Numbered from the stretch's first letter, positions 8,272-13,517 are shown. The stretch is 13,517 bases of DNA from Ruminococcus flavefaciens (GCA_002348905.1 DEBW01000182.1:1-13517); one strand, 5' to 3'. The notes: generated from the letters alone by a model not told the origin. Program-made: numbers and translations.

Positions 8272-8300
8272 ATTATAGCATCTATATTACTGTTTGTCAA
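8272..8300 (-). promoter_or_regulatory. Consensus sigma-A promoter of the surface-protein operon
   Basis: On the minus strand TTGACA (8295-8300), 17 nt, TATAAT (8272-8277): both hexamers are perfect and spacing is optimal. Predicted start of transcription is near 8265. A promoter this strong suggests high basal expression, with control perhaps through the structured leader. Confidence 0.85.
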
Positions 8301-8387
8301 CGTTCCGGGCATTCTCTCAATAAATTTACCTTAACGTTTTTTGTATATTGTACATACAATACTCTCAACTACTTCAAATGAGTATAG

Positions 8388-8412
8388 AAAAAACGCCTTG
8401 TTATGGCGGTTT
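8388..8412 (-). terminator. Intrinsic terminator behind the small operon
   Basis: On the minus strand AAACCGCC, a 7-nt loop, then GGCGTTTTTT. Four G-C pairs plus A-T pairs with one unpaired C, ending in six T residues, just past the stop codon at 8418. Confidence 0.7.
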
Positions 8413-8417
8413 AAGCT

Positions 8418-8651
8418 TTATTCATCAGGCAGACTTTCAAGTATTTCGTATACTTCATTATCTTTGGCAAACCTGATTTTTTCATTCTCATCTACAAGAA
8501 TATATTTAGGCAATCCAATATAATAATCTTCATCTAAATCAAAGAAAGGCATATAAACATCAAACCCGTTCCAATTGCATCCAAAAGCAATACTATTGAA
8601 TTTTATTACGTTTTCTTTGGCGAACTTTATTACTTTTTCAGATTTTGTCAT
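8418..8651 (-). CDS. Small acidic protein of unknown function
   Basis: The product is 77 residues from the ATG (MTKSEKVIKF...) and is rich in Asp, Glu and aromatics. The most distinctive part is the hydrophobic stretch YYIGLPKYILVDENEKIRF, followed by a short helix-like C-terminus (NEVYEILESLPDE). It has no signal peptide or membrane segment, so it is probably cytoplasmic. I do not recognise the family. The frame is open further upstream, but the only earlier start candidate is a TTG at 8726 inside the preceding gene without a good ribosome binding site, which would give 102 residues. It lies 40 nt behind the sigma-like gene and before a terminator, so the two genes are likely cotranscribed. 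Coding status is supported by this position and by composition, not by a known domain. Confidence 0.6.
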   Translation of the reverse strand: MTKSEKVIKFAKENVIKFNSIAFGCNWNGFDVYMPFFDLDEDYYIGLPKYILVDENEKIRFAKDNEVYEILESLPDE

Positions 8652-8691
8652 ATTTCTCGCTTCTTCATAATCTTTTTTGCAATGTGATGAA

Positions 8692-9135
8692 TCATCTTCT
8701 AATGCTGTCTGCAATATAATGTGCAAGTTTTCTATGGCATACCGCTAAAATCTGTTCGATTCTTAAATTCTCGAATCCAAACAGTCTGGCAATTGAAGCC
8801 ATTGACTGTCTCTCCCACAGATACATATACAGAATGTCTCTTTTGGTCTGTGGCAGCCTGTTCAGGCTTTCCTCTACCACATTTCTGTCAAATGGAAATT
8901 TTGTACCGGAGTAATCGTAAACACGCTGAAGATACTCTGTAGACTGAAATGCTGCTGATTCCAGAGCATCAAAAACCTTGTGATATATCACCTGATTCGG
9001 ATAATACTTGGAATTTGCAAAAATGTCAATACCCCTGCGGTAAAAATGCTCCAGTATTGCCGCTGCACAGCCTGCGGTTCTTTTAGAATACAAGAATACA
9101 GGTAGGAACGCCCATAATGCTTTGACAGATTTCAT
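8692..9135 (-). CDS. Sigma region-4-like helix-turn-helix protein
   Basis: The product is 147 residues from the ATG at 9135. Residues about 88-140 (ESLNRLP..KRDILYMYLWERQSMASIARLFGF....IEQILAVCHRKL) have the pattern of RNA polymerase sigma region 4: an L..LP...R.IL.LY segment, an S...IA..LG-like turn, then a basic recognition helix. The N-terminal 85 residues are not recognisable as sigma region 2, so this may be a partial sigma factor, an anti-sigma-like or autonomous HTH regulator. An in-frame ATG at 9162 would add nine residues, but it lies upstream of the -10 box and could not be used from that promoter. I therefore chose 9135, which leaves a leader of only about 9 nt and no clear ribosome binding site. 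The targets are unknown. Confidence 0.6.
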   Translation of the reverse strand: MKSVKALWAFLPVFLYSKRTAGCAAAILEHFYRRGIDIFANSKYYPNQVIYHKVFDALESAAFQSTEYLQRVYDYSGTKFPFDRNVVEESLNRLPQTKRDILYMYLWERQSMASIARLFGFENLRIEQILAVCHRKLAHYIADSIRR

Positions 9136-9150
9136 AAAATTATTTTCTCT

Positions 9151-9179
9151 ATTATACCACATATTATCATATTTTTCAA
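9151..9179 (-). promoter_or_regulatory. Sigma-A promoter of the sigma-like operon
   Basis: On the minus strand TTGAAA (9174-9179), 17 nt, TATAAT (9151-9156). Predicted start is near 9144, only about 9 nt before the chosen ATG, so the message would be almost leaderless. Confidence 0.7.
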
Positions 9180-9782
9180 GCAGAAAAGAAGCTGTTTTAC
9201 TGATTCATCAATCAAAGAAATATTTTGCAAAATAAGAACGGGGGCAATTTTCCTGCCATCGCAAGTAGAATCTGCGTATTTTTAAAGTAAAAAAGCGCAG
9301 CAAAAAAAGCCATAGATACGTTATAAAGCGTATTTACGGCTTTTTCGTTTTCTAAAGAATATGCATTTTTGTTCAGCGAGGGGAGAAAATCAGAATACCT
9401 GACACATTTTCTAGCTCAGAAAACTGGAATCAGCTACTTAAAAATCAATGTGACAGGCACTTTTTGCTGAAATTTCCAGTGATTTTGAAATATGCTTCTA
9501 CAGAGCGAGGTATAAAAAAACAAGTGGAACGACTGTAAAAGCCTTTCCGCCTTTATTTACTGCTTCATATAAAACTCACACTCATATCAGTATGCACGGA
9601 GAACCTGAAAGAAAAGTGCGAGGAACGTCAGATTCACATCTTTTACAAGTTACTTGATAAAGGATTCGCATAAAAAGAAACATCCTTCTTTCGCAGAATG
9701 TAGAGTAAATAATATTCGGGTGTACTTTTATAGGGTTCTCCTCTTAAAATCAAACTTCGACAATTTTTTTATCTTCTCCCCA
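9180..9782. other. Gene-poor interval with hairpins
   Basis: No convincing gene lies in this interval. It holds a terminator-like hairpin (9304-9345), a smaller inverted repeat (CTGCG near 9281 and CGCAG near 9297), and two interleaved inverted repeats at 9398-9480. A 44-codon open stretch ends at a TAA at 9671-9673 and reads ENLKEKCEERQIHIFYKLLD near its end, but it has no normal start codon. The interval may be a graveyard of a lost element or may encode a small RNA. Confidence 0.5.
9304..9345. terminator. Orphan hairpin terminator
   Basis: AAAAAGCC...AGATACG (9304-9320) pairs with CGTATTT..GGCTTTTT (9329-9345): 15 pairs with a 2-nt internal mismatch and an 8-nt loop, followed on the plus strand by more T. 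No gene in the window ends just before it, so it may belong to a lost gene or to an unannotated RNA. Confidence 0.65.
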
Positions 9783-9811
9783 TTGACATTATCGCTTAAT
9801 TGGTATATAAT
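9783..9811 (+). promoter_or_regulatory. Consensus promoter of ssrA
   Basis: TTGACA (9783-9788), 17 nt, TATAAT (9806-9811), a perfect sigma-A promoter. Transcription should start near 9818, giving a precursor with about 16 nt to be removed at the mature 5' end (9834). Confidence 0.9.
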
Positions 9812-9833
9812 ATTATTACTGAAAGACTTCTAT

Positions 9834-10206
9834 GGGGGCGTAAAGGTTTCGACGGGGGTCTCGAAGTGTGATAAGCGAGTGGAGTATGGCATGATCTCCT
9901 TAATCCTTGCCACGTTTAAATATAAACGCTAGAAGAAATATTACAGTTTCTACAAGAAGTAGCGAACTGGTAGCTGCTTAAGTCAGCTACTGTCCACCGA
10001 AAGAGTACTGCGGCTTTCGCTTGGGCATCGATTAGCAGTGAACGTCTGCCGGAAGTGTCCGTGTCCGGCTGATGTATACGGACTACTTTGCTTCTCAGCC
10101 CGTTTACCGGCGGCTTTGCAGGGGAATCTCAATAGGTAAAATACACTCGTAGAAAGTTGCATGGACTGGCTTTCGGACAGGGGTTCAATTCCCCTCGCCT
10201 CCACCA
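9834..10206 (+). ncRNA. ssrA: Transfer-messenger RNA (tmRNA)
   Basis: tmRNA frees ribosomes stalled on broken messages and adds a degradation tag. The 5' end GGGGGCG (9834-9840) pairs over 7 bp with CGCCTCC (10196-10202, one G-U), followed by A and an encoded CCA (10204-10206), forming the Ala-tRNA-like acceptor. The 5' segment TAAAGGTTTCGACGGGGGT is the conserved D-loop-side sequence. The T arm is AGGGG-TTCAATT-CCCCT. The tag frame lies at 9928-9981 and its stop codon sits in the loop of a 7-bp hairpin (GTAGCTG / CAGCTAC). The length of 373 nt and the one-piece, non-permuted layout are normal for Firmicutes. It has its own promoter and terminator. Confidence 0.97.
9928..9981 (+). other. ssrA: tmRNA tag peptide reading frame
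   Basis: From the resume codon GCT after TTTAAATATAAAC, the frame reads ARRNITVSTRSSELVAA and then TAA, with the stop in a hairpin loop. The terminal LVAA agrees with the C-terminal hydrophobic-AA degron read by ClpXP in other bacteria. The other two frames either stop at once or lack the AA ending. Seventeen residues and three Arg are unusual for a tag; most tags of this group are Asn/Asp-rich. Confidence 0.85.
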
Positions 10207-10235
10207 ATCAAAAATGCGTAACCGGAAAGGTTGCG

Positions 10236-10284
10236 AAAATCCCTAAATACCATGTAATAACGGTATTTAGGGATTTTGTTTTAT
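10236..10284 (+). terminator. Intrinsic terminator of ssrA
   Basis: AAAATCCCTAAATACC (10236-10251) pairs perfectly over 16 bp with GGTATTTAGGGATTTT (10262-10277), with a 10-nt loop, then GTTTTATCTT. It lies 29 nt after the encoded CCA. Confidence 0.9.
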
Positions 10285-10546
10285 CTTGATGCCCTGAAAA
10301 AGTTTGTGGGTTCAACGTGCAAATGAACGTGACCTACCTTAAATGATACCTATTCTCAGAAGCACACTTTCTCTTGAAATTGATGGCGAAATGGCGGAAT
10401 GAATTCAAACAAACAGACCAAACAATCGCTGCACTTGAATTCCGGTGTGAACGCTGAAGAATGATTCGTTCATGAGAATCAACCGATTAGCATTCTGCAC
10501 AATCAAACCGGATGCTTTCTGTACAATCAGCCGAATGTTTTCAGAA
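10285..10546. other. Intergenic region upstream of the WYL gene
   Basis: This stretch shows no supported gene. Only frames of about 20 codons or less are open with ATG starts, none with a ribosome binding site. The one clear structure is a set of imperfect direct repeats next to the promoter (10476-10547). Because it directly follows ssrA, a common integration site, it may hold a junction of accessory DNA, but I see no second copy of the ssrA 3' end. Confidence 0.5.
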
Positions 10547-10547
10547 A
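10476..10547 (+). repeat. Imperfect direct repeats upstream of the WYL promoter
   Basis: The motif (G/C)AATCA(A/G)..CCG occurs three times, with CCG at 10483, 10508 and 10531 (spacings 25 and 23 bp). Between the last copies GCATTCTGCACAATCA and ATGCTTTCTGTACAATCA are also similar. Spacing of about two helical turns puts the copies on roughly the same DNA face, as for tandem regulator sites. Function is inferred. Confidence 0.5.
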
Positions 10548-10579
10548 GACATCCCTGTGTCCGGCTATGGTGTTATAAT
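10547..10579 (+). promoter_or_regulatory. Promoter P1 of the WYL gene with dyad operator
   Basis: AGACATCC, 3 nt, TGTCCGG, 9 nt, TATAAT. The -10 is of the extended type (TGTTATAAT) and there is no -35 hexamer. A dyad GACA-N6-TGTC (10548-10561) sits over the -35 position. The same 33-nt layout recurs at 11593-11625. This placement fits binding by an activator or repressor, most simply the WYL protein itself. Confidence 0.65.
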
Positions 10580-10600
10580 TAAGAAAAAAGGAGGATAGCC

Positions 10601-11572
10601 ATGGAACATCAGAAACACGAAAGAATGCTGGAAATATTTTTCAGAGCATTGAAAGGCGAACACATCTCGCCCAAACAGCTTGCGGCAGAGTATCAGGTCT
10701 CAGTGAAAAGCATCAGCCGGAATATCGCAGAGATACAGGCATTTCTGTCGGAACATCGGGAACTGCTGCAAAATGCAGAGCTGCGTTATTCCCATAGAGA
10801 CAAGGCATATCTGCTGACCAGTGATGAATTTTTGAAGAACCAGGAGTTGTTTGCGGTAATTAAGGTCTTGCTGGGGAGCAGGTGCTTTTCTAAGGAAGAG
10901 ATCCTGACCTTAATTGCTAAGATGAAAAAATTTACGACTGCCGAGGACAGAAAAAGCCTCGAAAACCTTATCAGAAAAGAGGTCTATCACTACCACGAGG
11001 TACGATCAGACTGCAATTCCGTGATAGACCGGCTTTGGAGCATCGTACAGGCAATTGAGCAAAAACATATTCTGACAATTACCTACTACAAAATGAACCG
11101 AACGGAGATCAGGCGCAGGATCAAGCCTGCTGCTGTGATGTTCAGTGAGTATTATTTCTATTTGATCGCCTATGAAGCCGATGACGAGACTTACCAGGCA
11201 AAGCATTTTCGTATTGACCGCATCACTGCTCTGTCAGCAAGCCGTGAAAAATTCCAGCTTGACGAAGCTCACAGCTTTGATGAAGGCGATTTGCGGGAAC
11301 GAAACCAGTTCATGTTTCCGGGCAAGCCGATCACTGTGCGATTCTCGTTTTCGGGGCTTTCCGTTCAGGCAGTACTCGACCGCCTGCCAACAGCAAGAAT
11401 CATTGAAAAGAACGGAGACAAGCTTATTCTGGAAGCTGAGGTAAACGACGGCAGAGGGCTGATGATGTATCTGCTTTCACAGGGAGCATGGGTAAAAGTA
11501 CTGTCACCGAATGACTTTGCCGATGAAATGAAAGCAGAAATCGAGAAAATGCATCGGCTGTATCAGGAATAA
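10601..11572 (+). CDS. HTH-WYL domain transcriptional regulator
   Basis: The 323-residue protein has the standard layout of the DeoR-type HTH-WYL family. Residues 1-62 form a winged HTH (ISPKQLAAEYQVSVKSISRNI), about 140-212 form the WYL domain (ILTITYYKMN... FSEYYFYLIAYEAD ... KHFRIDRI), and about 240-320 form the WCX C-terminal extension (PITVRFSF ... LSQGAWVKVLSP). The eponymous W-Y-L is F186-Y187-L188, a conservative change; the Arg of FRIDRI is kept. In this family the WYL domain senses a ligand, often nucleic acid or nucleotide, and the proteins frequently control phage-defence or DNA-damage genes. AAGGAGG lies 6 nt before the ATG. The gene stands alone behind P1, and a copy of the P1 element follows its stop. 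The actual ligand and targets cannot be read from sequence. Confidence 0.92.
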   Translation: MEHQKHERMLEIFFRALKGEHISPKQLAAEYQVSVKSISRNIAEIQAFLSEHRELLQNAELRYSHRDKAYLLTSDEFLKNQELFAVIKVLLGSRCFSKEEILTLIAKMKKFTTAEDRKSLENLIRKEVYHYHEVRSDCNSVIDRLWSIVQAIEQKHILTITYYKMNRTEIRRRIKPAAVMFSEYYFYLIAYEADDETYQAKHFRIDRITALSASREKFQLDEAHSFDEGDLRERNQFMFPGKPITVRFSFSGLSVQAVLDRLPTARIIEKNGDKLILEAEVNDGRGLMMYLLSQGAWVKVLSPNDFADEMKAEIEKMHRLYQE

Positions 11573-11592
11573 ATTGTAAATATATTATGAAC

Positions 11593-11625
11593 AGACATCC
11601 ATCTGTCCGGTATAACTGCTATAAT
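11593..11625 (+). promoter_or_regulatory. Promoter P2, second copy of the WYL-type element
   Basis: AGACATCC, 3 nt, TGTCCGG, 9 nt, TATAAT, with TG before the -10, the same as P1 at every conserved element and in all spacings. It points rightwards, and predicted transcription starts near 11632, inside the last codons of the convergent XRE gene. On the minus strand the same bases can form a 7-bp hairpin (GGACAGA / TCTGTTC) but without a T tract, so it is a poor terminator for the XRE gene. Confidence 0.6.
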
Positions 11626-11629
11626 GGAA

Positions 11630-11965
11630 TCATGGGGTTAGACGGTTGTGTAAAAGCTCCATAAAATCAAGGCAGAGCCGCTGGTCATCCAGTGAGAGCG
11701 AATGGAACACTTGTAGCAGAGCTTCATCCTCAGCGCTGTGGTCGGTCTGTGGGAGAGAACCTTCAAGCACCCGGTCAGGCGTGGTTTCAAGGGCTTGGCA
11801 GAGCCGCACGAAAACCTCCAGACTGGGAATGGAACGGGCTGTTTCGATATTGGAAAGATATTTGTAGTTGATGTCCGCACGTTCACAGACCTCATACTGG
11901 CGCAACTTGAGTTCCTTTCGCCGCTTTGCCAGACTTTCTCCAATTTTTCTGTAGTTTAGTTGCAT
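11630..11965 (-). CDS. XRE-family HTH repressor
   Basis: The 111-residue cytoplasmic DNA-binding protein has a Cro/C1-type HTH at about 8-67: IGESLAKRRKELKLRQYEVCERADI, then YLSNIETARSIPSLEVFVRLCQAL, matching the family's five-helix pattern with the S.IE.....PS turn. The C-terminal 40 residues are an acidic helical tail (LDDQRLCLDFMELL) probably used for dimerisation. GAGGTGATTAA precedes the ATG closely, a good ribosome binding site. It is divergent from the dynamin-like gene, with a shared 174-bp spacer holding several inverted repeats, so it most likely represses that gene and itself. I see no strong promoter of its own. Its 3' end faces P2. Confidence 0.92.
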   Translation of the reverse strand: MQLNYRKIGESLAKRRKELKLRQYEVCERADINYKYLSNIETARSIPSLEVFVRLCQALETTPDRVLEGSLPQTDHSAEDEALLQVFHSLSLDDQRLCLDFMELLHNRLTP

Positions 11966-11997
11966 TTAATCACCTCATATTAAGAGTAACTAATGAG

Positions 11998-12120
11998 TGT
12001 TGAAAAATAAACTATCCAACAGATGTTATTTTTCTACTTGACATAAGAGTCGAACAATGCTATAATATTATTATGGATTGTTCTACAAATTTCGTGTTGT
12101 TTTGGTCGAAATCAACAACA
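11998..12120. promoter_or_regulatory. Inverted repeats, candidate XRE operators
   Basis: Three dyads lie in the spacer. TGTTG/CAACA (11998-12002 with 12017-12021) is upstream of the GTPase promoter. GAACAAT/ATTGTTC (12052-12058 with 12077-12083) brackets the -10 box. TGTTGTT/AACAACA (12095-12101 with 12114-12120) lies in the leader. All share (G)TTG/CAA(C) cores. Repression by the adjacent XRE protein is inferred. Confidence 0.5.
12038..12066 (+). promoter_or_regulatory. Promoter of the dynamin-like GTPase gene
   Basis: TTGACA (12038-12043), 17 nt, TATAAT (12061-12066), with TGC before the -10: both hexamers perfect plus an extended -10. Predicted start is near 12073, leaving a leader of about 67 nt. 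A promoter of this strength in front of a GTPase argues that a repressor keeps it down. Confidence 0.88.
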
Positions 12121-12139
12121 TCAAAGGGAGAATGGAAAA

Positions 12140-13517
12140 ATGTCAGATAAAAATATTGTAAAAATCAAGTGCAACCCTTACACCCAGGTAATTGAATATT
12201 TCCGCTGGGATTCAGAAATAGAAGAATGGTGTCCTCTCATATCTTTTGAGTCGCCTTTTTCTAAGCCTGAGTTTACAAAAGTGGCTTTGCAGCACAAAGC
12301 ATATGAGATCATACAGTACATGAACGAACTGTATAATCCGGGAAATGTTGGGTTGGATGTTTTCTTTGATGGCACAAAGGAAGATATGGATGATCTAAGT
12401 GCTATCACTCAGCAATACTTTTCATCAAGCAACATACATATTTTACCGGGTGAAATGCACTTGCTGTCTGCGACTGTTGTAAAAAAGCAGATAGAAGATA
12501 TTTTCGGCTATATGAAGAAGATGTTCAGTGAATACCCTGATAATGAGGTGACTGATGCAATTAGCCGTTTCAGTGAGACTGTACGTCCAACGATACCGAT
12601 TTGTGTTATGGGACTTTACAGTGCTGGCAAATCGGCATTTATAAACAGTTTGATCGGAATTGAGCTTCTTCCAAGTGCTTCTGATCCAACTACAGCAAAG
12701 ACCTACAAGATCGTTTCGGGTACAAAGTATGAGATAAAGTTTGCCTATACTGATGATAAAGATAAAAAAGTCAAGGAAGTCATTTTATCTTTCAACGATG
12801 AGAAATACCAAATCAACCAGTCTGCTGAGTTGAGCATTGTAGCGTCTCTTGAAGAAATTAAGAAGTACGAAACGATTGAGGAGCGTATGTACTATGCTCT
12901 GAGCATTATTAACAATTTTGACATGGATTATAACAGAAATCTTCCTGACAATGAGAAACTCTGGAGGGTTTCTGATCTGATAGAAGTAACAATTCCGATT
13001 ACCGCTTCTGTTCTTCCGTTCAATGAATTTGACTTTATTATATATGATACACCGGGTTCAAATTCTGCAAGCAATACAGACCACACCGAGGTACTCAAAA
13101 AGGCAATGGAGGGGCAAACGAACGGCTTGCCGATTTTTGTAACAACCCCGGATAATATGGACGGGAAAGATAATACTGAGTTAATAGAAACAATAGAAAA
13201 ACTTGGCGGTGCCTTAGACAAGAGCAACCTGATGATCGTTGTAAATAAGGCTGACGAAAAAGACTGTGAAACACTTGAAAAGAAAAAAGAAAATTTCCCG
13301 AATCTGAAAGTATCCAGTTTGAATCCTGCCGGTACATATTTCGTCTCGGCAATCATCGGACTTGGCTCTAAAAAGATTCTCTTTGGCAATACCACGGAGA
13401 ATAAAAAGGGCGATATTGTTCCTAACTGGATTGATAAAACGTATAGTAAAATATTCCGCTCAAATCTCCCTTATTATGATGAGACAGATGACGATGAGGA
13501 ATTTGTAAGACTTTATT
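12140..13517 (+). CDS. Dynamin-like large GTPase (3' end outside window)
   Basis: The frame is open from the ATG at 12140 to the window end, 459 codons. GTPase motifs are complete: G1 GLYSAGKS (158-165), probable G2 Thr in DPTTAKTYK (about 182-190), G3 DTPG (303-306) and G4 NKAD (369-372). The context GLYSAGKSAFINSLIG...LLPS is typical of bacterial dynamin-like proteins, which bind and remodel membranes. The N-terminal 150 residues form a separate conserved-looking module (KCNPYTQVIEYFRWD ... GLDVFFDGTKEDM) that I do not recognise. The assembly and membrane parts would lie beyond the window. GGGAG is 9 nt before the ATG; an out-of-frame ATG at 12132 gives only nine residues. The XRE gene is divergent. 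Bacterial dynamins have been linked to membrane repair and phage resistance, so a defence role is plausible but unproven. Confidence 0.88.
   Translation, partial: MSDKNIVKIKCNPYTQVIEYFRWDSEIEEWCPLISFESPFSKPEFTKVALQHKAYEIIQYMNELYNPGNVGLDVFFDGTKEDMDDLSAITQQYFSSSNIHILPGEMHLLSATVVKKQIEDIFGYMKKMFSEYPDNEVTDAISRFSETVRPTIPICVMGLYSAGKSAFINSLIGIELLPSASDPTTAKTYKIVSGTKYEIKFAYTDDKDKKVKEVILSFNDEKYQINQSAELSIVASLEEIKKYETIEERMYYALSIINNFDMDYNRNLPDNEKLWRVSDLIEVTIPITASVLPFNEFDFIIYDTPGSNSASNTDHTEVLKKAMEGQTNGLPIFVTTPDNMDGKDNTELIETIEKLGGALDKSNLMIVVNKADEKDCETLEKKKENFPNLKVSSLNPAGTYFVSAIIGLGSKKILFGNTTENKKGDIVPNWIDKTYSKIFRSNLPYYDETDDDEEFVRLY

Noticed and set aside
8341..8359. Inverted repeat TTGTAT / ATACAA.
   Set aside because: The arms are only 6 bp in AT-rich DNA, upstream of the promoter at 8272-8300, with no partner element.
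9542..9673. 44-codon open stretch ending ENLKEKCEERQIHIFYKLLD plus four residues.
   Set aside because: It has no usual start codon, a stop directly upstream and no family I can name; it could be a transposase relic but this cannot be supported.
10068..10083. TGTCCGGCT-like sequence inside the tmRNA resembling part of P1/P2.
   Set aside because: It lacks the AGACATCC half and the -10 box and is part of the conserved RNA structure.
9983..10207. Minus-strand frame starting MVEARGIEPLSES opposite the tmRNA.
   Set aside because: This is the antisense of the tmRNA 3' half, a well-known kind of spurious hypothetical protein at ssrA and tRNA genes.
10343..10402. 20-codon frame MIPILRSTLSLEIDGEMAE after ssrA.
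   Set aside because: It has no ribosome binding site or recognisable similarity, and such short frames are expected by chance.
12928..13395. Minus-strand frames opposite the dynamin-like gene.
   Set aside because: They are shadows of a gene with clear GTPase motifs on the plus strand.
1..13517. CRISPR array, integrase or complete insertion sequence.
   Set aside because: I looked for regularly spaced direct repeats and for transposase or integrase motifs on both strands and found none.

Overview
The window looks like chromosomal DNA of an anaerobic, fibre-degrading Firmicute of the Ruminococcus / Oscillospiraceae type. The evidence is a secreted protein with two cohesin modules, a very long Thr/Ser linker and a C-terminal type I dockerin, next to a second secreted protein that also ends in a dockerin. 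In addition there are AGGAGG-type ribosome binding sites, near-consensus sigma-A promoters and a one-piece Gram-positive-type tmRNA. Species cannot be decided from the sequence.

Layout. (1) 1-711: the N-terminal stub of a DNA (cytosine-5) methyltransferase on the minus strand (138-299) with its promoter still recognisable, then two hairpin terminators. (2) 712-8300, minus strand: a two-gene operon from a perfect TTGACA-17-TATAAT promoter, with a structured leader of about 150 nt. The first gene is a 1589-aa BspA-like repeat / coiled-coil / dockerin protein. The second is an 878-aa bicohesin scaffoldin, joined to the first by an ATGA overlap. (3) 8388-9180, minus strand: a small operon with a sigma region-4-like protein and a small acidic protein of unknown function. 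(4) 9180-9830: gene-poor DNA with a terminator and possible RNA structure. (5) 9783-10284: ssrA (tmRNA) with its own consensus promoter and terminator; its tag reads ARRNITVSTRSSELVAA, unusually Arg-rich. (6) 10285-13517: an accessory-looking block with a HTH-WYL regulator (+), an XRE repressor (-) and, divergent from it, a dynamin-like GTPase (+) cut off by the window end.

How the genes may work together. The two dockerin proteins are probably co-translated structural parts of a cell-surface complex. The scaffoldin can hold two dockerin partners and dock onto a further cohesin. The BspA/coiled-coil partner offers an adhesion-like face on a long rod. Neither shows a catalytic domain or a sortase signal. 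In the right-hand block, the same 33-nt promoter architecture (AGACATCC-N3-TGTCCGG-N9-TATAAT with an extended -10) occurs before the WYL gene and again just past it. The second copy points into the 3' end of the XRE gene, towards the GTPase. This suggests a circuit in which the WYL protein controls itself and an antisense/read-through transcript opposing the XRE repressor of the GTPase. Both the circuit and a defence role for the GTPase are inference.
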